This document shows, piece after piece, positions 23,666-32,133 of a stretch of DNA of 64,000 nt (its first letter is position 1; each line of letters opens with the position of its first letter). Source of the stretch: Poriferisodalis sp965221195. Its GTDB lineage: Bacteria; Actinomycetota; Acidimicrobiia; Acidimicrobiales; Poriferisodalaceae. The notes beneath the pieces are model-generated. The model ran no database searches. It was not told the origin of the DNA and worked only from the letters and a program-made list of their open reading frames with translations. A program made the translations under genes and the position numbers. The stretch is from positions 558,001-622,000 of the forward strand of contig OZ244864.1 of the NCBI GenBank assembly GCA_965221195.1, read 5' to 3'.

Positions 23666-26146
23666 TGGCTCTGCAACAACGCTGGTCTCAAAGCGAACGT
23701 CAATCACCGCTGCGCGGGCATCAACAAGCGCGCCGGTGTCAAGATGTGGCGACGGAAACGGCAGCACCGCATTTCCTCTACCAACACCGGAGTCCGCGAC
23801 AATCGGCAACCGCAAAGCGCCTCGGGTGGTGTACACCTCAACCTCGGTGCCCGATCCGACGCCCACTCGCGCAAGATCGACAGGGTGTACACGTACGGAT
23901 GTCTCAGCCCGCAGCGGTGCCAGCGCCGGTGTGTGGGCCACGGTTACACCTCCGTCGTACAGCTTGCGGTTGCAAACCAAGCGCAAGCCATAGGCATCCC
24001 GAGATGTCGGCGGCTGATCTACAGACAACACAGGCTCAAACGCCGCACTCTTCACCAACACGCCATCGCTGCCGGGGAGCGATCCCGTTATTTCGGCATG
24101 GGTCTCACAAAGTGCAGCTATCTCAGCCGTGATCTCTTCAACAGACACGAACCCGAGGTCGGCACCGCAACGCAGCGCCAACTCAGCGGCAATCATCCAA
24201 TCCGCACGCGCTGAACCCGGCGAGGTCACCAAAGCATTCATCGCAAAGACGCGGCCCTCAACGTTGGTGGTGGTTCCGGCCTTCTCACCGAACGCCGCAG
24301 CGGGCAGCACGATGTCCGCCTCTAGGGTTGAGGAGTTCACAAAAGTGTCCACTGCAACAACCGTGCGCGCGCCGGCCACCCCGAGCCGTGCTAGCACGCT
24401 GTCGGGAAAGTCGGTTACGGGGTCTGCGCCGACCAGAAAAAGCACATCTATGTCCCCCGCTTCGGCTGCAGCCAAGATGGATGCCGCGTCACACCCCGGC
24501 TCAGTCGGCAGCTCGCCCCAGGCTGCTGCAAGCTCAGGGGTTGGATGGGTACACAAGCTGCGGCCCGGCAGCAAACCCGGGGCAAGACCCATGTCGAGTG
24601 CGCCTCGGACGTTCCCCCGCCGGGCAGCGATAAGGAACGTGGCATGCGGTAGACGATCCGCTATCACCGCTGCCGCTGCTGCGGCCGCGTCGGCGGACTC
24701 TGCAACAGACGAACGCCCAAGCACCACGACTACCGACCCACCGGCCAACTCGTCGTAGAGCGGGTCGTCGCTATCAAGCAGGTCGCGCAAAACCGACGCC
24801 GCTTCGCCGCCGCGGCAGCGCTCGCTTCTCACCGCTTCCCGGGTAAGGCCGGTCTCGGTCGGGGCGATCTCAACTAGGCGCGTCGTACGCGCTCGTGCAG
24901 CACCGCGCAGACGCAAGTGCAACACCGGTAGCTCTTCGCGCAGATCGCCACACACGAGCAGCGTGGTGTCGGCGTTGCAGGCGTCGTCGATCGTCGCGGT
25001 CCCGAGACCGACAGTGAGTTCTGCGGCCAGCCCATCACCTAGGTGAGCATCGACGTTGTTGGTCCGCAGAACGGTGCGAGCCAGCTTCGACCATGCGTAG
25101 GCGTCCTCGTTCGTGCCGCGGGCACCGCCGAGCACAGCAATCGCTCCGGGCCGAGCCGCTTTGATGGCGCTAGCAACCGCATCAAGCGCTCCAGCCCAGT
25201 CCGACGGCACGAAACCGTGCATCGGCTCGCTGAGAGCGACATCGGCAAGTCGGCTGTCGGAGCGTGCCTGCAACGGCATCGTTAGGCGCTCGGGGCTGTT
25301 GAGCGAGCCGTAGGCGAACCGTCCCTTGTCACAGAGCCAGCCGTGGTTCACCGAATCGATATCCACCCCAACACTGCGCACTAGCTCGTTGCGTGAGGAC
25401 TGGATTGCAACCCGGCAGCCGACCGCGCACATGGTGCAAGTGGACTCGGCCTCGCTCAGGTCCCAAGGTCGCGCCTTGAAGCGGTACGGCGCTGCAGTGA
25501 GCGCCCCCACCGGACAGATCTGCACCGTGTTCCCCGAAAAATACGACGAAAACGGTTCCCCGGGGAACGTCAGCACTTGCGTGTCGTTGCCGCGCTCAGT
25601 GAAGTCAATGAGCGGGTCGCCGGCGATCTCGTCCGCGAACCGGGTGCAGCGGTCGCAGAGAATGCAACGCTCACGGTCGAGATGGACCAACTCAGAGATG
25701 GGGATCGGCTTGGGGAAATGTCGCTTCTCCTCCACAAAGCGGGACTCGCCCGGCCCGTACGCCATCGTCTGGTCCTGCAGGGGGCATTCGCCGCCCTTGT
25801 CGCAGACCGGGCAATCGAGCGGATGGTTGATGAGCAGCATCTCAAGCACGCCTTCTTGGGCACGCTGCGTGCGCTCGCTGGTTGTGTTCACCACCATCTG
25901 CGGAGACACCGAGACCATGCACGACGCCTGCAGCTGCGGGCCGCGGCCAGTGTCGATCTCGACAAGGCACATGCGGCACATGCCGACCGAACTCATGCGC
26001 TCGTGGTAGCAGAAACGCGGGATGTGTACCCCGGCCCGCTCCGCCGCTGCAATAACCAGCTCACCCGGCCGTGCTTGCACAGCAGCACCGTCGATTGTCA
26101 CCTCCACCGTGCTCAACGGCGCATCCGCAGCAGTCGTTTCAGACAT
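23657..26146 (-). CDS. nuoG: NADH-quinone oxidoreductase subunit G (14-subunit complex I)
   Basis: Large iron-sulfur subunit of the NADH module, 829 residues from ATG 26146, which has a GGAGGTG ribosome binding site and overlaps nuoF by 8 bp. The cysteine sets are N1b [2Fe-2S] (Cys46, 57, 60, 76), N5 (His108, Cys112, 115, 121), N4 (Cys161, 164, 167, 211) and the extra N7 set (Cys237, 240, 244, 272; CTMCAVGC). The rest is a molybdopterin-oxidoreductase-like domain without cofactor function in known complex I. Presence of N7 places it with the E. coli/Thermus type. Confidence 0.96.
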   Translation of the reverse strand: MSETTAADAPLSTVEVTIDGAAVQARPGELVIAAAERAGVHIPRFCYHERMSSVGMCRMCLVEIDTGRGPQLQASCMVSVSPQMVVNTTSERTQRAQEGVLEMLLINHPLDCPVCDKGGECPLQDQTMAYGPGESRFVEEKRHFPKPIPISELVHLDRERCILCDRCTRFADEIAGDPLIDFTERGNDTQVLTFPGEPFSSYFSGNTVQICPVGALTAAPYRFKARPWDLSEAESTCTMCAVGCRVAIQSSRNELVRSVGVDIDSVNHGWLCDKGRFAYGSLNSPERLTMPLQARSDSRLADVALSEPMHGFVPSDWAGALDAVASAIKAARPGAIAVLGGARGTNEDAYAWSKLARTVLRTNNVDAHLGDGLAAELTVGLGTATIDDACNADTTLLVCGDLREELPVLHLRLRGAARARTTRLVEIAPTETGLTREAVRSERCRGGEAASVLRDLLDSDDPLYDELAGGSVVVVLGRSSVAESADAAAAAAAVIADRLPHATFLIAARRGNVRGALDMGLAPGLLPGRSLCTHPTPELAAAWGELPTEPGCDAASILAAAEAGDIDVLFLVGADPVTDFPDSVLARLGVAGARTVVAVDTFVNSSTLEADIVLPAAAFGEKAGTTTNVEGRVFAMNALVTSPGSARADWMIAAELALRCGADLGFVSVEEITAEIAALCETHAEITGSLPGSDGVLVKSAAFEPVLSVDQPPTSRDAYGLRLVCNRKLYDGGVTVAHTPALAPLRAETSVRVHPVDLARVGVGSGTEVEVYTTRGALRLPIVADSGVGRGNAVLPFPSPHLDTGALVDARAAVIDVRFETSVVAEPVL

Positions 26147-27590
26147 TGACTTGCACCTCCGACCAAGTACCGGTCCGTCGGTGAGGCACCGCTTGCGCGT
26201 CTGATAGCTCCGCATCGAGGCGAGCATTCGGGGCTACCCGAGCCTCAAACTCTTCACCGAACAGCGTCAAGGCGGAGTGCAGCGGCGCAAAGGCCGACGG
26301 GCCCACGAAGCAGATCGTGGTCATCTGGTACGGAAACGGTTTCGCCTCAAGGCCACGCTCGGGTACGGCTGCGTGTGGAAAATCTCCCGGGCTGATCGAA
26401 GCGCCAATCTCTGTCAGCAGCTCAAGATCGCGCGGGGTGCCGGTGCCGTCGCACACGCGCCGCAGCACACGCTCCAGCCAAGTGGCACCCTCCCGGCACG
26501 GCACGCACTTGCCGCAAGATTCGTGCGCGTAGAACTTGGTCAACGTCAGCGCCGCAGCTGGAATGTCTGTGGTGTCGTCCATCACCATCACCGCTCCTGA
26601 ACCCAGCATTGAACCTTGCGGACCCACCTCAGATGCCTCAAAAGGCAGGTCCAACTGCGCTGGCGTGAACCACGGAGCTGAGCCACCGCCGGGCACGAAC
26701 GCCTTCAGTTTGCGTCCCAGCGGCAAACCGCCGCAGTAATCCTCGCCATAGATGAGATCCCGGAACGTGGTGGTCCCGTTGATGATCTCGTACACGCCGG
26801 GGCGCTGAACGTGGCCACTGACAGCAATCATGCGCGTGCCCGGCGAGGTGGATGTGCCAATAGCGGTGAACGCCGCGGCGCCGTTGCGCATGATCCACGG
26901 CAGATTCGACAACGTCTCGACGTTGTTCACGATGGTGGGCTGGCCGTACAGCCCAATCGCCGCAGGGAAGTACGGCGGCTTCAAGCGTGGCATGCCGCGG
27001 TTGCCCTCAAGGCTCTCAATCAGCGCTGTTTCCTCGCCGACGACATACGCGCCGGCACCCGAGTGCAGCACGATGTCTACTGAGAAGTTGGTATCGCAGA
27101 TATTGCGCCCCACCCAGCCGGCCTCGTAGGCCTCGTTGAGCGCTTGAGCTAGACGCTCTTGCGCCAGAGCCATCTCGCCGCGTACGTACAAAAAGCACTG
27201 CGACAAACCCACTGCGTAGCAAGCAACAAGGCACCCCTCAATGAGCTGGTGCGGGTCGAGTTCCATGAGCAGGCGGTCCTTGTAGGTGCCCGGCTCAGAC
27301 TCGTCGCCGTTGACGACGAGATAGCGGGGCCATACTTCAGGCGGGCAGAAGCCCCACTTCACTCCCGCGGGGAAACCGGCGCCCCCACGGCCCAAAAGAA
27401 CAGCGTCACGCACTTCACTGGCAACCTGCTCTGGTGTTTGTTCCAGCGCAGACCGGATGCCTTCGTAGCCGCCTGTGGCTAGGTAGCGCTCAAGCGTGTA
27501 ACTGTCGGGATGATCGAATCGCTCAGTCAGGATGCGCGGCGCGTCAGTCGCCACGAAGCCAGGTGCGTGAGGAATCGTGTACGACACCAT
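26139..27590 (-). CDS. nuoF: NADH-quinone oxidoreductase subunit F, FMN/NADH site (14-subunit complex I)
   Basis: NADH-oxidising flavoprotein subunit, 483 residues. The FMN/NADH loop GRGGAGFPAG is at 67-76, followed by NGDESEPGTYKDR and the N3 cluster motif ESCGKCVPCREG with Cys359/362/365. The fourth N3 ligand is probably Cys427 (MTTICFVGPSAFAP). It lies about 61 residues after the third cysteine, against about 40 in the textbook enzymes. ATG 27590 overlaps the nuoE stop (TGATG) and has a GAGAGGT site upstream. A longer in-frame start at 27656 lies inside nuoE and is unlikely. Confidence 0.96.
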   Translation of the reverse strand: MVSYTIPHAPGFVATDAPRILTERFDHPDSYTLERYLATGGYEGIRSALEQTPEQVASEVRDAVLLGRGGAGFPAGVKWGFCPPEVWPRYLVVNGDESEPGTYKDRLLMELDPHQLIEGCLVACYAVGLSQCFLYVRGEMALAQERLAQALNEAYEAGWVGRNICDTNFSVDIVLHSGAGAYVVGEETALIESLEGNRGMPRLKPPYFPAAIGLYGQPTIVNNVETLSNLPWIMRNGAAAFTAIGTSTSPGTRMIAVSGHVQRPGVYEIINGTTTFRDLIYGEDYCGGLPLGRKLKAFVPGGGSAPWFTPAQLDLPFEASEVGPQGSMLGSGAVMVMDDTTDIPAAALTLTKFYAHESCGKCVPCREGATWLERVLRRVCDGTGTPRDLELLTEIGASISPGDFPHAAVPERGLEAKPFPYQMTTICFVGPSAFAPLHSALTLFGEEFEARVAPNARLDAELSDAQAVPHRRTGTWSEVQVNV

Positions 27591-28243
27591 CAACCGGACC
27601 TCTCGTCGTTGGCTGCAACGCCTAACTGCGCCGCCGGAACGGTGGCCGAGAGCCACGCTGGGGCCTCTTTGACCTCGTCGGGATCAACGGCGCCAACCGC
27701 CCGATCATTGGGAATGCGCTGACGGATACGTGCAGTGATGCCATGAGGGGGGATCTCGTCGTTGAGGTTTCCCGCCACAAGATCGTCTATGAGCTGGTCA
27801 AACCGGTCGGGGTCAACCCGGTACCGATACCGATAGTTGACCTGCAGGCACGGTGCCTCGGTGCAGGCCGCTTGGCACTCAGCGGAGGCCAAAGTGAACA
27901 TGCCATCGGGTGTCGTACCGCCAGCACGCACACCGAGACGGTCTTGCGCGTGTTCCATCAGCTCAGACGCACCAGCGAGCGCGCACGACATCGTGACGCA
28001 GATGTTCACGAGATACTTGCCGACGGGCTCACGCTTAAACATTTCGTAGAACGAGCAGGTCCCGAGCACTTCCGCAGGAGTGGTGTCAACTAGTTCAGCT
28101 ATCTCCACCATCGCCTCGGGCGTAACCCAGCCGGCTTGGCCCTGGGCGACATGCAGCAACGGAATCATTGCCGAGCGGCGTTTCGGGTAACGGTTGATGA
28201 TCTCGTGCGCCAGCGTGCGATTGGCGTCAGTAAAAAAGCTCAC
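27590..28243 (-). CDS. nuoE: NADH-quinone oxidoreductase subunit E, [2Fe-2S] N1a (14-subunit complex I)
   Basis: 24-kDa-type thioredoxin-fold subunit, 217 residues. N1a ligands are Cys82 and Cys87 (ICVTMSCALAG) and Cys123 and Cys127 (AECQAACTEAP). The helical N-terminal domain with YPKRRSAMIPLLHVAQ is typical. The C-terminal 50 residues beyond the core (from about 165) are a poorly conserved extension. It starts 94 bp after nuoD, the longest internal gap in this operon, and that gap holds a perfect 12-bp tandem duplication. Confidence 0.95.
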   Translation of the reverse strand: MSFFTDANRTLAHEIINRYPKRRSAMIPLLHVAQGQAGWVTPEAMVEIAELVDTTPAEVLGTCSFYEMFKREPVGKYLVNICVTMSCALAGASELMEHAQDRLGVRAGGTTPDGMFTLASAECQAACTEAPCLQVNYRYRYRVDPDRFDQLIDDLVAGNLNDEIPPHGITARIRQRIPNDRAVGAVDPDEVKEAPAWLSATVPAAQLGVAANDERSG

Positions 28244-28252
28244 AGTGTTGCC

Positions 28253-28276
28253 CGTTTTGCTGGCCGTTTTGCTGGC
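28253..28276. repeat. Perfect 12-bp tandem duplication between nuoD and nuoE
   Basis: cgttttgctggc at 28253-28264 and again at 28265-28276, in the 94-bp gap just upstream of the nuoE start. Confidence 0.9.
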
Positions 28277-28337
28277 CTGTTCGCTGCTCTGGCTTCAGTG
28301 GATACGCAACAGTCGGCTACGCAGCGATCTCGCATGC

Positions 28338-29621
28338 TCATCTGTCCACTTCCCCCATGATCGGGTCAACGGAAGATATGACGGCCACCGCATCTGCAAT
28401 CAAACCGCCGTACATAAGGTGCGGGAGGCTCTGGAGGTTGATGAACGAAGGTGCCCGGATATGCACCCGCTGCGGCTTGGGACCGCCGTCGGAGACTAGA
28501 TAGCAGCCCAACTCGCCACGAGGCGACTCCACAGCCACATAGGTCTCGCCTGCAGGCACGCGGAAACCCTCCGTGAAGATCTTGAAGTGGTGGATCAGAG
28601 CTTCCATGGACTCATCGATACGTTTGCGCGGCGGTGGCGTGACCTTGCGGTCATCGGTGCGATACGGACCGGGCGGCATCTTGTCAAGGCATTGCGAGAC
28701 AATGCGCATCGACTCGCGGATCTCGTTCAGCCGAATCGCGTAACGGTCGAAAGTGTCGCCGTACGCGCCAACGACGACATCAAATTCCACTTCGTCGTAG
28801 GCGAGGTAGGGCATCGTACGGCGCAGGTCCCACGCCTCGCCGGTGCTGCGCAGAAGCGGACCGGTCGCTGACATTGCTATGGCCTCATCAGCAGTGATGA
28901 CACCTACACCTTGTGTGCGATCCCGCCAGATCGGTTGGCCAGTCATCAGTGCATCGAACTGTTCCAGCCGATCCGGCAGCACGGCCAAGATGTGCTCCAC
29001 ATCGGATTGCCAACCGTCCGGCAAATCCGCAGCAACACCTCCTGGCCGGATGTAGTTGTGGTTCATCCGCAATCCGGTGACGCTCTCAAAAAATCTCAAA
29101 ATCTCCTCGCGCTCGCGCCAGCCGTAGAGCATCATGCCGACTGCGCCGAGGTCCATGCCGTTCGTCGCCAAGAACAACAGATGCGAACTCATGCGATTCA
29201 GTTCGCACATGAGCATCCGGATCCACGTAGCACGGGGCGGGATCTCCGCTCCGAGCAGATCTTCAACCGCTAGGCAGAACACCAGCTCGTTGAACAGCGG
29301 GGAGGCGTAATCCATACGAGTGACATTCGTCGGCCCTTGCAGGTACGTGAGATCCTCGGCGGTCTTCTCCATGCCGGTGTGCAGGTAGCCGATGATCGGC
29401 TTAGATCGCAGAACTGTCTCACCTTGAAGTTCCATAGCGATACGCAGCACACCGTGAGTTGACGGATGCTGCGGACCCATATTGATGAGCATCGTCTCGT
29501 CGGTATCGCCGGGGGTTGCCGCCGCTACGTCATCGGCGACTGCGGCCGCTAGCGCCTCAGATTCAGAGATGCGCAGCACGGCATCGGTGGGCCGCCGCAG
29601 GGGTGTCGTAGCGGTGCTCAT
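28338..29621 (-). CDS. nuoD: NADH-quinone oxidoreductase subunit D (14-subunit complex I)
   Basis: 49-kDa-type quinone-site subunit, 427 residues. GPQHPSTHG (49-57) supplies the quinone-binding His, and TRMDYASPL carries the conserved quinone Tyr (Tyr105). At the position of bovine Arg85 it has Thr82 (YLHTGMEKT), as in Thermus Nqo4. It therefore differs from the other NuoD (12353-13573) at exactly two functionally discussed sites. ATG 29621 overlaps the nuoC stop by four bases. N-terminal extension of about 40 residues. Confidence 0.96.
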   Translation of the reverse strand: MSTATTPLRRPTDAVLRISESEALAAAVADDVAAATPGDTDETMLINMGPQHPSTHGVLRIAMELQGETVLRSKPIIGYLHTGMEKTAEDLTYLQGPTNVTRMDYASPLFNELVFCLAVEDLLGAEIPPRATWIRMLMCELNRMSSHLLFLATNGMDLGAVGMMLYGWREREEILRFFESVTGLRMNHNYIRPGGVAADLPDGWQSDVEHILAVLPDRLEQFDALMTGQPIWRDRTQGVGVITADEAIAMSATGPLLRSTGEAWDLRRTMPYLAYDEVEFDVVVGAYGDTFDRYAIRLNEIRESMRIVSQCLDKMPPGPYRTDDRKVTPPPRKRIDESMEALIHHFKIFTEGFRVPAGETYVAVESPRGELGCYLVSDGGPKPQRVHIRAPSFINLQSLPHLMYGGLIADAVAVISSVDPIMGEVDR

Positions 29622-30148
29622 CGGCCTTGGGTGGCTTTGAACTGCACGGGGATTGCGCCGATCGCGTAGTCCTTTCGCAACGGATGGCCAACCCAGTCCG
29701 CCGGCATGAGAATCCGACTCGGGTCTGGGTGATCGCTGAAACTGACACCGAAGAGATCTGCTGCCTCGCGCTCCGGTGCCTCAGCGCCCGGGTACAGGCC
29801 CACCGCTGAAGGCACTTGCGGATCGTCGGCGGGCACTTGCGTGCAAATGCGCAGCCGCCGACGGCCCCTCATGTCCAGCAGGTTCACCACTATCTCAAAC
29901 CTCTCCGGCTTGACAGCCGAAGGCAGTACCCGGCTGTGGTTCGTGAGTGCATCAACGGCACACAGGTCAACGCAGAACTCAAAGCCATCGGCTGCGGCCA
30001 TGGCCAACACGTCAAGATATTCTTCGCGGCTCGGATAGAGCACTGTCTGCCCGCGCACTTCTGCACACGGCACGCCATACATCTTCGACTGATCCGCTGC
30101 ATCACCGCTAGACGCCACAACACCGACTTCTGCGGCATCATCAGCCAT
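29618..30148 (-). CDS. nuoC: NADH-quinone oxidoreductase subunit C (14-subunit complex I)
   Basis: 30-kDa-type subunit. The region EREAADLFGVSFSDHPDPSRILMPADWVGHPLRKDY is the family signature. ATG 30148 gives 176 residues, overlaps the nuoB stop by one base (TGATG) and has a GGTGAAGAA site upstream; the frame stays open to an ATG at 30190 inside nuoB. Shorter than the NuoC of the other operon (241 residues). Confidence 0.94.
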   Translation of the reverse strand: MADDAAEVGVVASSGDAADQSKMYGVPCAEVRGQTVLYPSREEYLDVLAMAAADGFEFCVDLCAVDALTNHSRVLPSAVKPERFEIVVNLLDMRGRRRLRICTQVPADDPQVPSAVGLYPGAEAPEREAADLFGVSFSDHPDPSRILMPADWVGHPLRKDYAIGAIPVQFKATQGR

Positions 30149-30729
30149 CAATTCTTCACCGAAGTGCTGGGTTGATCTACGCCGCTCCATGCGGCGCCGG
30201 GCTTGCGCTCGGTCCGGCGTTGCATCAACTCACCAGTGCGGATCTTGTCGTGAAGGGCCAAGATGGCGTGCAGCAACGTCTCAGGTCCGGGCGGACAGCC
30301 AGGCGCATACATGTCTACGGGCACCACCTGATCGACGCCTTGCACAATGGCGTAGTTGTTGAACATCCCTCCGCTGGAGGCACACACCCCCATCGACAGC
30401 ACCCATTTGGGTTCCATCATCTGGTCGTAGATCTGGCGCAGCACCGGTGCCATCTTCTGGCTGACACGACCCGCCACGATCATCAGATCGGCCTGCCGCG
30501 GCGATGCCCGGAAGGTCTCCATGCCGAAGCGCGCCAAGTCATAGTGTGCGGTGCCCGTCGCCATCATCTCAATCGCGCAGCACGCCAATCCGAACGTGGC
30601 GGGCATGAGGCTGCGGCGCCGGGCCCACTTCACCAGCTCTTCCACCGGTGCAGTGAAGACGTTGTGGCCAAGTCCGGCGAGACCGTCGTCAATGCCGAGG
30701 CGTGACTTCAGATCGTCGATACCGGCCAT
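30148..30729 (-). CDS. nuoB: NADH-quinone oxidoreductase subunit B, cluster N2 (14-subunit complex I)
   Basis: PSST-type subunit, 193 residues. N2 ligands Cys50/Cys51 (GLACCAIE), Cys116 (GVCASSGG) and Cys145 (APGCPPGPE). ATG 30729 overlaps the nuoA stop (TGATG). The open frame reaches back to 30909 within nuoA, but that extension is Arg-rich and not conserved. The C-terminal tail is short and basic. Confidence 0.95.
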   Translation of the reverse strand: MAGIDDLKSRLGIDDGLAGLGHNVFTAPVEELVKWARRRSLMPATFGLACCAIEMMATGTAHYDLARFGMETFRASPRQADLMIVAGRVSQKMAPVLRQIYDQMMEPKWVLSMGVCASSGGMFNNYAIVQGVDQVVPVDMYAPGCPPGPETLLHAILALHDKIRTGELMQRRTERKPGAAWSGVDQPSTSVKN

Positions 30730-31265
30730 CAGCCCGCTTTCGCCATTGATGCGTCGGGCTGTTCTGCGGCATTGCGCCTGTCCGCGTCGCCCAACGCAAC
30801 GCCGCTGGGCATGAACTCGCGTCCAGCTAGCCCGACGAGGCGCACCGCGGCCACACCGCTGCGGGTAGCTGGCGGCAGCGGAACTGCTTGGCGCTTGCGC
30901 GGACCCCACTCCAATCCGCCCATCGCCAATTCATAGACGAACGACAAAAAGAAGACCGCCACAAAGATCAGCATCGCCATAAATCCGAAGAGTCCTAGTT
31001 CGGCGTTCGCAACCGCCCACGGGTACAAGAACACAATCTCAATGTCGAACATGATGAACAGCATTGCCACCAGATAAAAGCGGACCGGGAAACGTTCGGG
31101 GATGGCCGCCTGATCGGTGATGCCGCACTCATAGGACGCCAGCTTGGCACTGGTGCTGCGCTGCGGCGCAAGCAACCGCGACGCAACGATGCTCAACAGA
31201 ACGAAAACGACAGCCAGCACACCGAGTGTGAGCACCGGCAGGTATTCGGCTACGCCGCTATTCAT
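30729..31265 (-). CDS. nuoA: NADH-quinone oxidoreductase subunit A (14-subunit complex I)
   Basis: Three-helix subunit. LASYECGITDQAA contains the normal ECG loop (the other NuoA has ESG), followed by FYLVAMLFIMFDIEIVFLYPWA. The 178-residue length reflects a C-terminal extension of about 50 residues past the last helix, rich in Arg, Ala and Pro. First nuo gene of the 14-gene set, only 25 bp after the unknown membrane protein gene of the cytochrome cluster, so read-through from that cluster is likely. Confidence 0.94.
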   Translation of the reverse strand: MNSGVAEYLPVLTLGVLAVVFVLLSIVASRLLAPQRSTSAKLASYECGITDQAAIPERFPVRFYLVAMLFIMFDIEIVFLYPWAVANAELGLFGFMAMLIFVAVFFLSFVYELAMGGLEWGPRKRQAVPLPPATRSGVAAVRLVGLAGREFMPSGVALGDADRRNAAEQPDASMAKAG

Positions 31266-31290
31266 ACGCTGGCCCTCCGGGCACCGTCAA

Positions 31291-32133
31291 TCAGCTGCCG
31301 GTCCCCGTCTGGCCCGCAGCTTCGCGCACTGCCCAGATGGCCTGATCCCTGCGATGCAGGTGATAACAGCCCAAACCAAAGAGCAACGCCGAGAAGATCG
31401 TCAACAGAGCCGGACGAAGCCTGACGCTGCCGTGGTCTCTCACCATGACGACGGAATACAGCGGAGCGTCATTGTCAATCTCGGCGGTCGGCAAGATCAA
31501 CGCGCCTTCAGCGTCAACCAAGTTCGGATCAACGTCGGCAACAGGCGCATACGGCTGAATCTGCACGACCGCATAGTTGGGCCGACCGCGACTTGGCAAG
31601 AAGTACTGGGTGAGGACATTGTCGGGAATGCCAAGCGGTCGGTACCGCTCACCGCCGGTAACCACGACACGATGTGTGAAATAGTCGGTGGCAGCGCCGA
31701 AGAGGCACGAGTTCACCGCCAGCAGTCGCCTCGGATCGGCGTCTGCACAAACCACATGGCTGTCTGCTGCGGAGCGAGCATCGGCCTCGTCCACCTCGGT
31801 CCAGTCCGGAGGCAGCCCAACCGTTCCGAGGCCGGAGAGTTGCTGAACCTCCTCAACAGGCACCACGGCTGGATCGGTGGTGACTTGGATCACATTCCAA
31901 CCCGGCTGACTGCCGATCCACCCGATGCCGAACACCCACCACACAACGGCCATCAGCAGCATCCAACCCCACAGCCCAGTCCACGCCACCAAAAAGCCGA
32001 GTCGGGCACCAAGGTTCGTGGCCAGCAACAGATACACCGACCCGCACAGGACAAGTACCCCGATGATGACGGCCAGATAGCCAGTAAGGACCGGATCCCA
32101 GCTGACAATCCCGAGCACAGGCGCAAGGCTCAT
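31291..32133 (-). CDS. Unknown membrane protein of the cytochrome b/c cluster
   Basis: Not recognised. 280 residues with three predicted helices near the N-terminus (roughly 15-37, 43-70), a soluble region of about 150 residues, and one helix near 240-258. The soluble part has two cysteines (VVCADAD and NSCLFGAA) and a Tyr/Pro-rich segment. There is no haem or cluster motif. The start overlaps the stop of the di-haem cytochrome c (ATGA) and the stop is 25 bp before nuoA. It therefore sits exactly between the quinol oxidase-like module and complex I. It may be an accessory or assembly subunit of the reductase; that is inference from position only. Confidence 0.85.
   Translation of the reverse strand: MSLAPVLGIVSWDPVLTGYLAVIIGVLVLCGSVYLLLATNLGARLGFLVAWTGLWGWMLLMAVVWWVFGIGWIGSQPGWNVIQVTTDPAVVPVEEVQQLSGLGTVGLPPDWTEVDEADARSAADSHVVCADADPRRLLAVNSCLFGAATDYFTHRVVVTGGERYRPLGIPDNVLTQYFLPSRGRPNYAVVQIQPYAPVADVDPNLVDAEGALILPTAEIDNDAPLYSVVMVRDHGSVRLRPALLTIFSALLFGLGCYHLHRRDQAIWAVREAAGQTGTGS

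Noticed and set aside
4332..31265. Recent tandem duplication of one nuo operon
   Set aside because: The paralogues differ in length, key residues and extensions, and EFG is absent from one; ancient divergence or separate origin fits better.
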